Of a stretch of DNA of 45,568 nt, positions 25,597-33,890 are shown in pieces. This DNA is from Dehalococcoidia bacterium (GTDB taxonomy: Bacteria; Chloroflexota; Dehalococcoidia; Lucifugimonadales; Lucifugimonadaceae): positions 1 to 45,568 of the forward strand of contig JAKUNJ010000007.1 in assembly GCA_022451965.1 (NCBI GenBank), in the 5' to 3' direction. Within the stretch, counting starts at the first letter, position 1, and the number at the start of each line of letters is the position of its first letter. The notes beneath the pieces were generated by a model that was given only the letters and a program-made list of their open reading frames with translations, had not been told where the DNA came from and searched no databases. Position numbers and translations under genes: made by a program.

Positions 25597-26435
25597 TGAG
25601 CTATTCTGAAATTGAAAAAATAATTCTTCATGATGATACGAGAGGAATGTCAGATTTATATCAAAAAATTGGAAAAGGATTTATTGAAAGATCAACTAAA
25701 TTAATTCTAGAAAAAAAGGGAGTTATTATTATAACTACAGGTTTCTATATACTTTCAGCAAATGCACCTGAAACTGATGGTCCCCCTGGGGCTGTTGCTC
25801 TTGGGAAATCATTAGAGAAATTAGGCTATGATGTATTTTATGTAACAGATAAATATTCTTATAATATTCTTTCAGGATTGTTGGGGGAGGGGAATATAAT
25901 TGAATTTCCTATAACATCTCATATTGAATCCAGTACTTTTGCAAATAAATTAATTCGAGACTATGATCCTAAGTCATTGATTTCAATTGAAAGAGCAGGA
26001 TTATCCAATGATGGTAAGTATAGGAATTTTAAAGGAGAAGATTTCTCTAAATATAATGCCAAAATAGATTATTTATTTGAGCAACATCCTAGAACTGTTG
26101 GAATCCTAGACGGTGGAAATGAGATAGGAAGTGGAAATTATATTGAGGAAATAATAAAACTAGGAAATATAATTGACTATCCTTCAATTATTACTGCTAC
26201 AGAAAGTATAATTTCTAGCACTTCAAATTGGGGAGCATTTGGTTTGATTGCAGGTCTATCAATTCATGAGAATATAAATTTATTACCAAGCGTGGATGAA
26301 GGTAAAAGGCTTATAGAGAAAACATATAATTTGGGAGCCGTAGAGGGCTTAACAGGAGAATCTAAGCCTTATGTAGATGGAAGATCTCTTGAAGAAGATA
26401 TGATATGTTTGAAAAAGCTTAATTCTCTGTTTTAG
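25596..26435 (+). CDS. DUF4392 family, D-glutamate cyclase C-domain-like
   Basis: A 279-residue protein resembling the DUF4392/PF14336 family, the C-terminal half of vertebrate D-glutamate cyclase. Features that fit are an N-terminal helical part, VIIITTGFYILSANAPETDGPPGAVALGKSLEKLGYDV near residues 45-80, SIERAGLSNDGKYRNFKGEDFS near residue 130 (an acidic and Gly-rich active-site-like stretch), and TVGILDGGNEIGSGNY near residue 170. The gene overlaps the DUF1445 gene by one base, so the two are made together and may form one two-subunit enzyme acting on D-glutamate or a similar D-acid. Its last 17 nt overlap the MFS gene on the other strand. Family assignment is from memory of motifs. Confidence 0.82.
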   Translation: MSYSEIEKIILHDDTRGMSDLYQKIGKGFIERSTKLILEKKGVIIITTGFYILSANAPETDGPPGAVALGKSLEKLGYDVFYVTDKYSYNILSGLLGEGNIIEFPITSHIESSTFANKLIRDYDPKSLISIERAGLSNDGKYRNFKGEDFSKYNAKIDYLFEQHPRTVGILDGGNEIGSGNYIEEIIKLGNIIDYPSIITATESIISSTSNWGAFGLIAGLSIHENINLLPSVDEGKRLIEKTYNLGAVEGLTGESKPYVDGRSLEEDMICLKKLNSLF

Positions 26436-27645
26436 AATTATTTTTTTCTAAAGTTTCCTTAACAAAGAATCTCAAAAAAATGATTCCTGTTATAGCAATA
26501 ATGCCACTAGAAAAACTAGCTGTTGCTAATGAGTAAGAATTTGCTATTATTCCCATAACTGTTGGACCTGCAGCACCTCCACCATCTGAAATAAGTCTCC
26601 ATATACCTAAAAATCCTCCTCTATTATTGGGTGGTGATAAGTCTGATCCGATTGTTAATACTAATCCACTTGAAATACCATTACCAATTCCTGACATTAT
26701 TGCAGATAATATAAGTGTAGAGTATGAGGTAAGAAACATTAATGGGTTGTCAACTGTACCTATTAGTACTAAAGAAAAGCCTAGAATTATAAATGCTGGT
26801 ATTCCAGTATATCTCCTTCCAAATTTGTCCATTATAAAACCTGCGATTGGGAACATCAAAGAGTCAACAGCAAAACTTAATGTTGTTATGTATCCAATTT
26901 CATCTTTACGTAAACCTATATTATCCCCCCATAAGGGTATCACTATTTCTCTACTTGCTCTCAAAAATTGTAAAGCCACAGCAGCCATTCCTGCGGTGAG
27001 ATAAGCGTTTCTATTATCAATGAAAGTATTTCTTAAATCTATCAGATAGCCTTCATTTGACTTTTTATCATTAAATTCTAAATTTCTTGATGTAGTTGTG
27101 ATTAGTATTAGAGTTAATCCTGCAATAAATGCCTGAAAGAAAAAGGGTGCTCTTATAGAGACAAATTGTGCTAATATTCCTCCGATCAATGGTCCAATTA
27201 TTGTAGCTATTCTGCCTAATCCTCCAAATAAAGATAAAGCTTTACCTCTATTTTCATTAGGAATAACTGAAGCTATATAAGCATGTCTTGAAATTGACCA
27301 AAGGGCGAAACTTGCGCCTGCCAATAATCTAGAAAAAAGGAGTAAAGAAAAATTTCCACTTAATCCTGCAAAAATAGCACTTATTCCAAATAATACTACT
27401 CCAGCAACCATTGTTCTATTAAGACCAAATCTTCCTACTAATAAACCTGCTGGAACATCAAATCCCATTGTCCCAAAATGTCTAGCAGCAATAAGAAATC
27501 CTATCAATAAATCTCCAGATTGAAAAGTATCTCTTGCAAATATAGGAAGAACAGGAATAAGTAATCCCTGGCCCATAGAAAGTAAAAAACTTGGAGCATA
27601 AACACTCCAAATTATAGATTTAATTGAAAAATTATCTTTCTTCAA
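26419..27645 (-). CDS. MFS transporter
   Basis: A 408-residue major facilitator with twelve hydrophobic segments. The first half carries the FDVPAGLLVGRFGLNRTMVAG loop, the family's conserved D-x3-G-x-x-x-D/G-R-F-G-type motif between helices 2 and 3. The second-half copy is AGFIMDKFGRRYTGIPA. This resembles drug:H+ antiporter or organic-acid MFS families; no substrate can be assigned. The likely start is TTG 27645, 4 nt after the VOC gene stop, with no clear ribosome-binding site, so translation may depend on coupling. It is the last gene of the minus-strand six-gene operon, and its end overlaps the DUF4392 gene by 17 nt. Confidence 0.88.
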   Translation of the reverse strand: MKKDNFSIKSIIWSVYAPSFLLSMGQGLLIPVLPIFARDTFQSGDLLIGFLIAARHFGTMGFDVPAGLLVGRFGLNRTMVAGVVLFGISAIFAGLSGNFSLLLFSRLLAGASFALWSISRHAYIASVIPNENRGKALSLFGGLGRIATIIGPLIGGILAQFVSIRAPFFFQAFIAGLTLILITTTSRNLEFNDKKSNEGYLIDLRNTFIDNRNAYLTAGMAAVALQFLRASREIVIPLWGDNIGLRKDEIGYITTLSFAVDSLMFPIAGFIMDKFGRRYTGIPAFIILGFSLVLIGTVDNPLMFLTSYSTLILSAIMSGIGNGISSGLVLTIGSDLSPPNNRGGFLGIWRLISDGGGAAGPTVMGIIANSYSLATASFSSGIIAITGIIFLRFFVKETLEKNNSKTEN

Positions 27646-27649
27646 AATA

Positions 27650-28087
27650 CTAAGGGTTTTTAGTATAACCCCAAGCGTCTACGATTCTATCAGAATGCTT
27701 GATATTATTATGAGTTGCAAATTCTATTGTATTACCATCTATATCTTGGATATATATTGCCCTTTGACCATCATGTCTTATTTGGGGACCATTTGTAATT
27801 TGATATTCAGATTTTTTTAGTATTTCTACGGTTTCATCAAAATTTTCTACTTCAAATGCAACATGGAAAGGTACTAATTTGTTTCCGGGACCATCAGGTG
27901 GTTCAATAAGATGTACCATTGTTCCATCAGATATCTTTGACCAAATGACATGTTTTTCATCAACCATCGATGGGATGATAGTCAATCCAAGAAAGTCTCT
28001 ATATAAACTAAAAGATTTCTTTCTATTATTAATTGGGATTGCAACATGATTAATTTTTTTTATTTTTATCTTTCGCGAATCTTTCAT
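27650..28087 (-). CDS. VOC (glyoxalase/dioxygenase fold) protein
   Basis: A 145-residue vicinal-oxygen-chelate protein. It has the paired beta-alpha-beta-beta-beta layout: KINHVAIPINNRKKSFSLYRDFLGL at the start (metal-binding His in NHVAIP), MVHLIEPP, PFHVAFEVENFDETVEIL with a second His, and a C-terminal AIYIQDIDGNTIEFAT with the metal-binding Glu. These are the expected metal ligands. ATG 28087 is preferred, with GAGGGA 5 nt upstream. The VOC fold covers glyoxalase I, ring-cleavage dioxygenases, epimerases and resistance proteins, so the activity is open. It lies between RidA-like and MFS genes with gaps under 20 nt. Confidence 0.85.
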   Translation of the reverse strand: MKDSRKIKIKKINHVAIPINNRKKSFSLYRDFLGLTIIPSMVDEKHVIWSKISDGTMVHLIEPPDGPGNKLVPFHVAFEVENFDETVEILKKSEYQITNGPQIRHDGQRAIYIQDIDGNTIEFATHNNIKHSDRIVDAWGYTKNP

Positions 28088-28104
28088 TTTATCCCTCAAA
28101 AAAA

Positions 28105-28563
28105 TTAACTTACTTCAACTATTATCTCAATTTCTACAGCCATATTATTTGGTAGAGAACCCATTCCAACAGCAGACCTAGCATGTCTTCCTTTATCTCC
28201 AAAAACTTCTACAAAAAAATCTGAGCAACCATTAATTACTTTAGGGTGATCCGTAAAATCAGAAGTTGAATTAACCATCCCAAAAACTTTAACTATTTTT
28301 TTTACTTTATCTAAAGAACCTAAGTAAGATTTCATAGCAGAGACTAAATTAATAGCTGTATTTCTTGCAAGTTCATAAGCTTCTTCTGCTGTAATATCTG
28401 ATCCTACTTTCCCTGAGATGAAATCACCGGATTCATTTCTTGGCCCTTGCCCAGATAAATAAATTAGATTACCAGTTTGTTGAACAGGAATATAATTAGC
28501 TACAGGACTAGGTGGTGTTTTTAATTCTATTCCTAATTCTTTAAGTTTTTCTTCTATTGTCAT
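28105..28563 (-). CDS. RidA/YjgF-family protein
   Basis: A 152-residue member of the Rid (YjgF/YER057c/UK114) family with the longer form typical of non-archetypal Rid subfamilies. Features are GNLIYLSGQGPRNESGDFISGKVG near residue 31, an ARNTAINLVSAMKSYLGSLDKVKKIVKV helix-strand, and RHARSAVGMGSLPNNMAVEIE, which keeps the Arg (HARSAVG) that binds the carboxylate of imine or enamine intermediates in RidA. Archetypal RidA hydrolyses 2-aminoacrylate; this subgroup is less certain. AAGGAG lies 7 nt before ATG 28563. It is located downstream of fumC in the operon. Confidence 0.88.
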   Translation of the reverse strand: MTIEEKLKELGIELKTPPSPVANYIPVQQTGNLIYLSGQGPRNESGDFISGKVGSDITAEEAYELARNTAINLVSAMKSYLGSLDKVKKIVKVFGMVNSTSDFTDHPKVINGCSDFFVEVFGDKGRHARSAVGMGSLPNNMAVEIEIIVEVS

Positions 28564-28579
28564 AATTATTCTCCTTATA

Positions 28580-29965
28580 TTATTTTGGTTCAGTCATACT
28601 AAGTGGTTCTAAAATTTCATCAATCTCTTCGGAGTTTAATTCTGTTTCCTCTAGTGTGACTTCCTTTATAGTTTTTCCTGTTTCAGATGCTATATGAGCA
28701 ATATTTGCAGCTTTATCATATCCTAATCTAGGAGCTAATGCAGTACAAATTGCTAACCCTTGGTTTACCATATTAGGACCTTTTTCAGTTGCTACAAGTC
28801 CTTCTATGCATTGTTTAGAGAAATTTTTACTTCCGTTAGAAAGGATTTCAATAGATTCAAGAAGATTGTGCGCAGCGATTGGCATCATAACATTTAGTTC
28901 AAAATTCCCACTTTGACCAGCTATACTTACAGTTTGATCATTTCCCATTACTTGAGCGCATATCATTGTTACAGATTCTGCTATAACAGGATTAACTTTT
29001 CCTGGCATAATTGAAGATCCAGGTTGAACCTCAGGTAGATTAATTTCACCAATTCCAGCTCTAGGACCTGATCCTAACCATCTGATATCATTTGAGATTT
29101 TCATTAAGCTTACAGCAAAGCTTCTCACGCAACCAGAAGCATACACAATGCCGTCTATTGTAGATTGAGATTGAAAATGATTTTCTGTCTCACTGAATTT
29201 TATATTTGTTTTTTTACTTATTTTGGCTATTACTGAGCCACAAAACTCAGGATTCATTCCTATACCTGTTCCTACAGCTGTTCCTCCTAAAGCTAGTACA
29301 GACAATTCACTTAATGCGGACTCGACTTTCTTAATTGAATTATTTAGTTGACCATAATAACCCTTAAATTCCTGGCCCAATCTAATTGGAGTTGCATCTT
29401 GTAAATGAGTTCTACCTGTTTTAACTATATCCCAAAATTCTTTGGATTTTTTTTCTAGAGATTTTCTTAATATTTCCATCGAAGGTATTAGATTATCTTT
29501 TATAGAAATTGCAGCAGCAATATGAATAGCAGTAGGAATAACATCATTAGATGATTGCCCTTTATTTACATGATCATTTGGATGAACAGGTTCTCTAGAG
29601 CCAATTTTTCCTCCAAGTTTATTAATAGCTAGATTAGAAATGACTTCATTTACATTCATATTTGTGGATGTTCCTGAGCCAGTTTGGAAAATGTCTACGA
29701 TAAAGCTTTCATCATGTAAACCATCAATTACTTCTTGGGCAGATTTAATAATTGAATCTGCGATATTTTGGTCTAATAGATTAAGTTCTAAATTAGTTTC
29801 AGCAGCTGATTGTTTAATCAAGCCTAAGGCTTTAATAAAAGACCTTCCAAATTTCAAATCTGAAATAGGAAAATTTAACTGTGCTCTCCTAGTATTAGCT
29901 CCATATAAAGCATTAGATGGAACTTCTAGCTCTCCCATGGAATCTTTTTCTAATCTCATATTCAT
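28580..29965 (-). CDS. fumC: Fumarate hydratase, class II
   Basis: A 461-residue class II fumarase (fumarate + water to malate). Motifs are QSSNDVIPTAIHIAA near residue 135, GRTHLQDATPIRLGQEF with the catalytic His near residue 187, GGTAVGTGIG near residue 228, and the superfamily signature GSSIMPGKVNP with the catalytic Ser near residue 316. These fit fumarase better than aspartase or argininosuccinate lyase. GGAG lies 7 nt before ATG 29965. It is the only fumarase in the window. It sits inside an operon of transporters and small accessory enzymes rather than with sdh or mdh, so it may also serve the pathway that operon encodes. Confidence 0.93.
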   Translation of the reverse strand: MNMRLEKDSMGELEVPSNALYGANTRRAQLNFPISDLKFGRSFIKALGLIKQSAAETNLELNLLDQNIADSIIKSAQEVIDGLHDESFIVDIFQTGSGTSTNMNVNEVISNLAINKLGGKIGSREPVHPNDHVNKGQSSNDVIPTAIHIAAAISIKDNLIPSMEILRKSLEKKSKEFWDIVKTGRTHLQDATPIRLGQEFKGYYGQLNNSIKKVESALSELSVLALGGTAVGTGIGMNPEFCGSVIAKISKKTNIKFSETENHFQSQSTIDGIVYASGCVRSFAVSLMKISNDIRWLGSGPRAGIGEINLPEVQPGSSIMPGKVNPVIAESVTMICAQVMGNDQTVSIAGQSGNFELNVMMPIAAHNLLESIEILSNGSKNFSKQCIEGLVATEKGPNMVNQGLAICTALAPRLGYDKAANIAHIASETGKTIKEVTLEETELNSEEIDEILEPLSMTEPK

Positions 29966-29980
29966 AAAACTTCTCCATTT

Positions 29981-30361
29981 TTAGTGACGTTTGTCATATT
30001 CTTCAAATGTTTTTGCAGCAGCTGCTAGTGAATTAACCGCAGTTGGGTATCCTCCATAAAAAAGCATTTGAGTTATTAATTCTACAATTTCTTCTTTACT
30101 CCAACCATAGTTTAAGGCCCCTGTAATATGACCAGGTAATTGATTAGGTTTGTCTAAAACTATTAATGCTGCAATTGTACAAAGTGATCGAATTTTTGCA
30201 TCTAATTTAGGACGTTGGTATATATGCCCAAAAAGGGTCGCGTTTATTAGATCAAAAGCTTCTTCCGTACTTTTAGCTACTTCAGGAGTTCCTGGATCAC
30301 CATCATAGTACCATTCTCTCCATTCTTTAGCTTTTTCTAATAATTCATCATAACTTTTCAT
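29981..30361 (-). CDS. Carboxymuconolactone decarboxylase-like protein
   Basis: A 126-residue all-helical protein of the carboxymuconolactone decarboxylase (PF02627) family. The pattern IYQRPKLDAKIRSLCTIAALIVLDKPNQLPGHITGALNYGWSKEEIVELITQMLFYGGYPTAVNSL is typical. It lacks the CxxC of AhpD-type peroxidases (only one Cys, in SLCTIA), so a decarboxylase- or isomerase-like role is likelier than peroxide reduction. GGAGG 8 nt before ATG 30361 selects this start; an earlier ATG at 30376 overlaps the ribosome-binding site. It overlaps the end of the upstream MFS gene by 14 nt and precedes fumC by 15 nt. The true substrate is unknown. Confidence 0.87.
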   Translation of the reverse strand: MKSYDELLEKAKEWREWYYDGDPGTPEVAKSTEEAFDLINATLFGHIYQRPKLDAKIRSLCTIAALIVLDKPNQLPGHITGALNYGWSKEEIVELITQMLFYGGYPTAVNSLAAAAKTFEEYDKRH

Positions 30362-31538
30362 TTTTTTTGCCTCCATGTAATTTAGTTTTATATGGCTTAT
30401 ATATTCCTATAATAAGCGCTAATAAAGTTATTAATGTAGATAACCAAAATATAGCATTAATTCCAAATGAATTTACTATTAAACCTGATAAAGCTGGGCC
30501 TAAAAACATTCCTATAGCATAGTAAGCTTGATATGCACCCATTGCCAAGCCTCTTGAAGTTTCTTCAAAGCTTATAAGGATTAGAGTTATAGTAACAGTA
30601 TAAAGAATACCTCTTCCAAAACCTGAAATAAATTGTAAAGTTGCAATCAAGGATAAATTTTCAACGTAAGAAGTAAATATTAAGCTGATGATCATGCATA
30701 TAGAACCTAAAATAATAGTTTTTCTAGTTCCAATTTTATTGATAAACCAAGCTGATAAACTCATCCCACATATTCCAGCAAGTTGAGATAATGTAGTTAT
30801 ATCACCTATATTTGTTTTCGTTCCTCCCAGATTCTCAATTATGATTGGCAAAAATCCAAAATTTACGCCAAATGTAACAAAATGAAAGCCAATTGCTATT
30901 ATTGAAATTCTTATAAGGATAGTACTTCCTAATATTTCATAAAAATTATAATTCTTCTTATCATTTTTTTTCTTATTTTCTTTAGATGCAAAAAATACTA
31001 TCATTCCTAAAATACTTACAAATAGTGAAGCAATAAAAGGAGTAGTATCTCCAAAATAATCTGCGAGTCTTCCGCTAATCAAAGTTGAAATAGTTATTGC
31101 TATTCCGTTAATACCCATCATAAATGAACTTGCGTAATGCATTAGATTATTTTGAAATTGAGAAGCAAATAATAAACTTATAGCTACCCACCCTGCACCT
31201 GCTACTCCAGTTACTGATCTTGCTAGAAATAATTGAATAGGATCTGATGCTAGTGTTAATCCTAATGAACCTAAAGCTGAGCATAGCATTGTAATAATTG
31301 CAAAAGGTTTAGTTCCCCATTTATCTACTGCTATTCCCAATGGAATTCTTAGTATCATTTGTCCAATAGCGTATGCTGCAACTATATAACCAATCATTGT
31401 TGCTGAAGCGCCAAGATCCTTTGAGTAATTCGGAAGTATGGGAACATATAAATAAAGAGATACCCAAAAGAAGAAAGTTCCAATAACAACATAGATTATT
31501 GAAGGGTTCCTTAAGATTTCTTTAATTAACTGAGACAA
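30348..31538 (-). CDS. MFS transporter
   Basis: A 396-residue major facilitator with about twelve membrane helices and the motif RIPLGIAVDKWGTKPFAI between helices 2 and 3, matched in the second half by SAWFINKIGTRKTIILG. The tail is basic (KTKLHGGKKNEK). It begins the minus-strand operon. The only plausible start is TTG 31538, without a visible ribosome-binding site, so the exact N-terminus is less sure. Together with the carboxymuconolactone-decarboxylase-like, fumarase, RidA-like and VOC genes it suggests uptake and conversion of a small organic acid, but the substrate is not readable. Confidence 0.87.
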   Translation of the reverse strand: MSQLIKEILRNPSIIYVVIGTFFFWVSLYLYVPILPNYSKDLGASATMIGYIVAAYAIGQMILRIPLGIAVDKWGTKPFAIITMLCSALGSLGLTLASDPIQLFLARSVTGVAGAGWVAISLLFASQFQNNLMHYASSFMMGINGIAITISTLISGRLADYFGDTTPFIASLFVSILGMIVFFASKENKKKNDKKNYNFYEILGSTILIRISIIAIGFHFVTFGVNFGFLPIIIENLGGTKTNIGDITTLSQLAGICGMSLSAWFINKIGTRKTIILGSICMIISLIFTSYVENLSLIATLQFISGFGRGILYTVTITLILISFEETSRGLAMGAYQAYYAIGMFLGPALSGLIVNSFGINAIFWLSTLITLLALIIGIYKPYKTKLHGGKKNEKL

Positions 31539-31581
31539 GATATGATATATTTTTTGTTATAAATCAAAATTACTTATTATT

Positions 31582-31597
31582 TGTGGTTAACTCCACA
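31582..31597. promoter_or_regulatory. Inverted repeat, candidate operator
   Basis: TGTGG-TTAACT-CCACA forms a perfect 5-bp inverted repeat around a 6-nt centre. It lies in the 76-nt gap between the divergent MFS (-) and isomerase-like (+) genes, 17 nt before ATG 31615. The G/C-rich arms stand out from the A/T background. It could be a repressor site or a small hairpin covering the leader. Confidence 0.35.
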
Positions 31598-31614
31598 TCA
31601 AAAAGGGGACTTAT

Positions 31615-32547
31615 ATGAAGTTTTGTTATGCCAATAGAAGAATGACATTGTATCCAAATTCCGTAGATCCTTGGGATTTAGATCCAATCGATTATACTAA
31701 TCAATTTCTATCTAAAGTAAAGGAAATGGGTTTTGATGCCCTTGAAATTTCTACTGAAACTTTAGATAGAACTGGTGGTAGTGAAGAAAAAATATCTGAA
31801 TTCAAAAAAAGAATTAATGGATTTGGTCTTGATATAGGTTCAATTAGAAGTGGCGGCACTCTTACTGAAGCAAAAAATGCTCCTGAAAATATAAGAAAAA
31901 TGAAAAAATCAATAGAATATGCTAAATGGGCAGGAGCAGAAGTTGTTAATGGTGCAATCAGTGCACCAGTTAGATATCCTGGTAATCCTGAAGGAAGTCT
32001 TCCAGCATCAGGTAGTGGTTGGTCAAAATCACAAGACTCTTCAAAGGATGCTAATTTATGGGTGTATGAACATCTAGCTAAAGTCTATCAAGATGCTTGT
32101 GATAAAGCTTCAGATGGAAACTTAAATATTTCTGTTGAAATACATCAAAATTCACCAGTTGATAATTCTTGGTCAGCAGTTTATTTGTATGATTTAGTCT
32201 CAAGGAAAAATTTTGGAATAAATCCTGACTTAGGTAATGTTCTATGGAATTATGATCAACCTGAAGAAACCTTTGAAAATTGTATAGATAATGTTGCTTC
32301 AATCTCAAATTATTGGCATTGTAAAAATTTACAAACTGTATACCATCCAGAGAATGAGAGATCTGTTTTTATAAGAGTTCCTTTACCAGATGGTGAAATT
32401 GATTATAGATATGCTATGACATCATTAACTAATGCAGGATATGAAGGTTATATGGCTATAGAAGGAACTCAAAATGGTGATCAGTTCTACAAGGATTATC
32501 AAAGCATAAGTTATGCTAAAAACGTTATCAAATCATTGGATATTTAG
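31615..32547 (+). CDS. Sugar phosphate isomerase/epimerase-like TIM-barrel protein
   Basis: A 310-residue protein of the xylose-isomerase-like/AP-endonuclease-2 TIM-barrel superfamily (PF01261). The usual metal-site residues can be followed through the barrel: FDALEIST near residue 40, LNISVEIHQNSP with a Glu near residue 174, FGINPDLGNVLW with an Asp near residue 205, HCKNLQ with a His, and a last strand YEGYMAIEGTQNGD with the second Glu near residue 284. Family members isomerise or epimerise sugars, inositols or keto-acids; the substrate is not known. AGGGGA lies before ATG 31615. It forms a single-gene unit whose end overlaps the convergent MFS gene by 15 nt. Confidence 0.87.
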   Translation: MKFCYANRRMTLYPNSVDPWDLDPIDYTNQFLSKVKEMGFDALEISTETLDRTGGSEEKISEFKKRINGFGLDIGSIRSGGTLTEAKNAPENIRKMKKSIEYAKWAGAEVVNGAISAPVRYPGNPEGSLPASGSGWSKSQDSSKDANLWVYEHLAKVYQDACDKASDGNLNISVEIHQNSPVDNSWSAVYLYDLVSRKNFGINPDLGNVLWNYDQPEETFENCIDNVASISNYWHCKNLQTVYHPENERSVFIRVPLPDGEIDYRYAMTSLTNAGYEGYMAIEGTQNGDQFYKDYQSISYAKNVIKSLDI

Positions 32548-33771
32548 ATTATTGGGCCCCTTACCAAATTTTGATAGCCAAACTAAAATAATAGAAAAAA
32601 TAAATAAAATAGAAATACCCAAAAAAGCATTTCTATAAGAACCTGTTTGGTCGTGAACTAATCCAGCAATTAATGGAGAAACTGCCATCGGTACAGAAGT
32701 GAGAAATTGATTAATTCCCATTAATGATCCTAGGTTTTTCATACCAAACTGTTCAACAATTATTAATGGTATTAATGCACCGAATGCTCCAAATCCAAGT
32801 CCATAAATAAAACATCCAATCCATAGTAGTGTTTCGTTAGAATCTATGCATAAAACCATTATTCCAATAGTTTGAAAAAACATACTCAAAATAAGAGTTT
32901 TTCTTGCTGAAAAAACTTCACTAGCCCTTCCAAAAATAATTTTTCCAATTACGCCCATTACAGCAATCATCATTAAGCAACTTGTTGCAAAATTTGTTCT
33001 CATTCCCTCGTCTTCTAAAAATTGAGTTAATTGAGTTAATATTCCTTGATACGTCAATACTCCAAGCATAAGAGAAATATTTATTGTCCAAAATCTGAAT
33101 GAATAAAGCGCTTCTCTAATTTCAAAACCTAACTTGGATTGTTCTTTTACGTAAGAAATAGAATCTAAGTCTCTACTAGATCTTATAGATTCAGATTCTA
33201 CTAGATCTAAAGATTCAGATACTATAAAGTATGAAAAAATTCCAAGAAATAACATTATTATCCCAAAAACAATAAAAGCTAATTCCCAGTTTGAAAAAGC
33301 AATTATTGAAGCAGCTAGGGCCGGCATAGTGAATCCTCCAAAATTATTTCCTGATGTAACTGCTCCCATTACTCTTCCTCTAGTTTTGGGAAACCAAAGA
33401 GACACCATCTTACCTGAAGTAATATGAGTAGCTCCTGGAAATCCAGCATAAATAAGCCCACTATAAAAATACCATTGCCATAAATGAGTTATTGTAGGCC
33501 TTAATAGGAAACCAAAACTTATAAGTATCAATGAAATAAATAACACTGTTTTTATTCCATATTTATCAGCCATTTTGCCTAAAATAGGACCAGTTATACC
33601 TGATACAAAAGCTAAAGATAATGCTCCGTTTAATTGAGTTTTAGTCCAACCAAATTCATTTTGAAGAGGAGTGGCAAATTGTCCAAATGCGTATTGAGCC
33701 ATTCCAATAGATAAACCCGTTGAAAGAAAGGCAATTATAGCAATTGGATAGCCTCTGTAGGGTAATTTCAT
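32533..33771 (-). CDS. MFS transporter (OFA/MCT-like)
   Basis: A 412-residue major facilitator with twelve hydrophobic segments. The beginning MAQYAFGQFATPLQNEFGWTKTQLNGALSLAFV and GPILGKMADKYGIKTVLF resemble the oxalate/formate antiporter and monocarboxylate-transporter branch, which moves small carboxylates. AAGG 7 nt before ATG 33771 supports the start. It is divergent from the first PAL-like propeller gene across a 119-nt gap that holds a perfect palindrome, and it converges on the isomerase-like gene. The placement suggests it supplies the substrate for one of these neighbours (inference). Confidence 0.87.
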   Translation of the reverse strand: MKLPYRGYPIAIIAFLSTGLSIGMAQYAFGQFATPLQNEFGWTKTQLNGALSLAFVSGITGPILGKMADKYGIKTVLFISLILISFGFLLRPTITHLWQWYFYSGLIYAGFPGATHITSGKMVSLWFPKTRGRVMGAVTSGNNFGGFTMPALAASIIAFSNWELAFIVFGIIMLFLGIFSYFIVSESLDLVESESIRSSRDLDSISYVKEQSKLGFEIREALYSFRFWTINISLMLGVLTYQGILTQLTQFLEDEGMRTNFATSCLMMIAVMGVIGKIIFGRASEVFSARKTLILSMFFQTIGIMVLCIDSNETLLWIGCFIYGLGFGAFGALIPLIIVEQFGMKNLGSLMGINQFLTSVPMAVSPLIAGLVHDQTGSYRNAFLGISILFIFSIILVWLSKFGKGPNNLNIQ

Positions 33772-33801
33772 ATTGAAGCCTTAGGAAATACTTATATTAA
33801 A

Positions 33802-33815
33802 AAACAAATTTGTTT
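33802..33815. promoter_or_regulatory. Perfect 14-bp palindrome, candidate operator
   Basis: AAACAAATTTGTTT is a perfect palindrome in the gap between the divergent MFS transporter and propeller gene. It lies 11 nt upstream of a possible -35 for the propeller operon and about 30 nt before the MFS start, a position suited to a regulator acting on both directions. Confidence 0.4.
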
Positions 33816-33826
33816 CATCTTATAGC

Positions 33827-33855
33827 TTCACTAAAGTAAATCAAACATCTAATAT
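33827..33855 (+). promoter_or_regulatory. Possible sigma70 promoter for the PAL-like gene pair
   Basis: TTCACT at 33827-33832 and TAATAT at 33850-33855 are spaced by 17 nt, followed 35 nt later by ATG 33891 with AAGGGAAG as ribosome-binding site. The -35 matches the consensus at four of six positions. It is plausible but not certain in this A/T-rich DNA. Confidence 0.4.
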
Positions 33856-33890
33856 GAATGAAAACCAATTTTATTATTTAAGGGAAGCTT

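Noticed and set aside
28580-29965. Aspartate ammonia-lyase instead of fumarase
   Set aside because: The GRTHLQDATP and GSSIMPGKVNP context and overall pattern match FumC more closely than aspartase.
29981-30361. AhpD-type alkyl hydroperoxidase
   Set aside because: The CxxC active site is missing; only a single cysteine is present.
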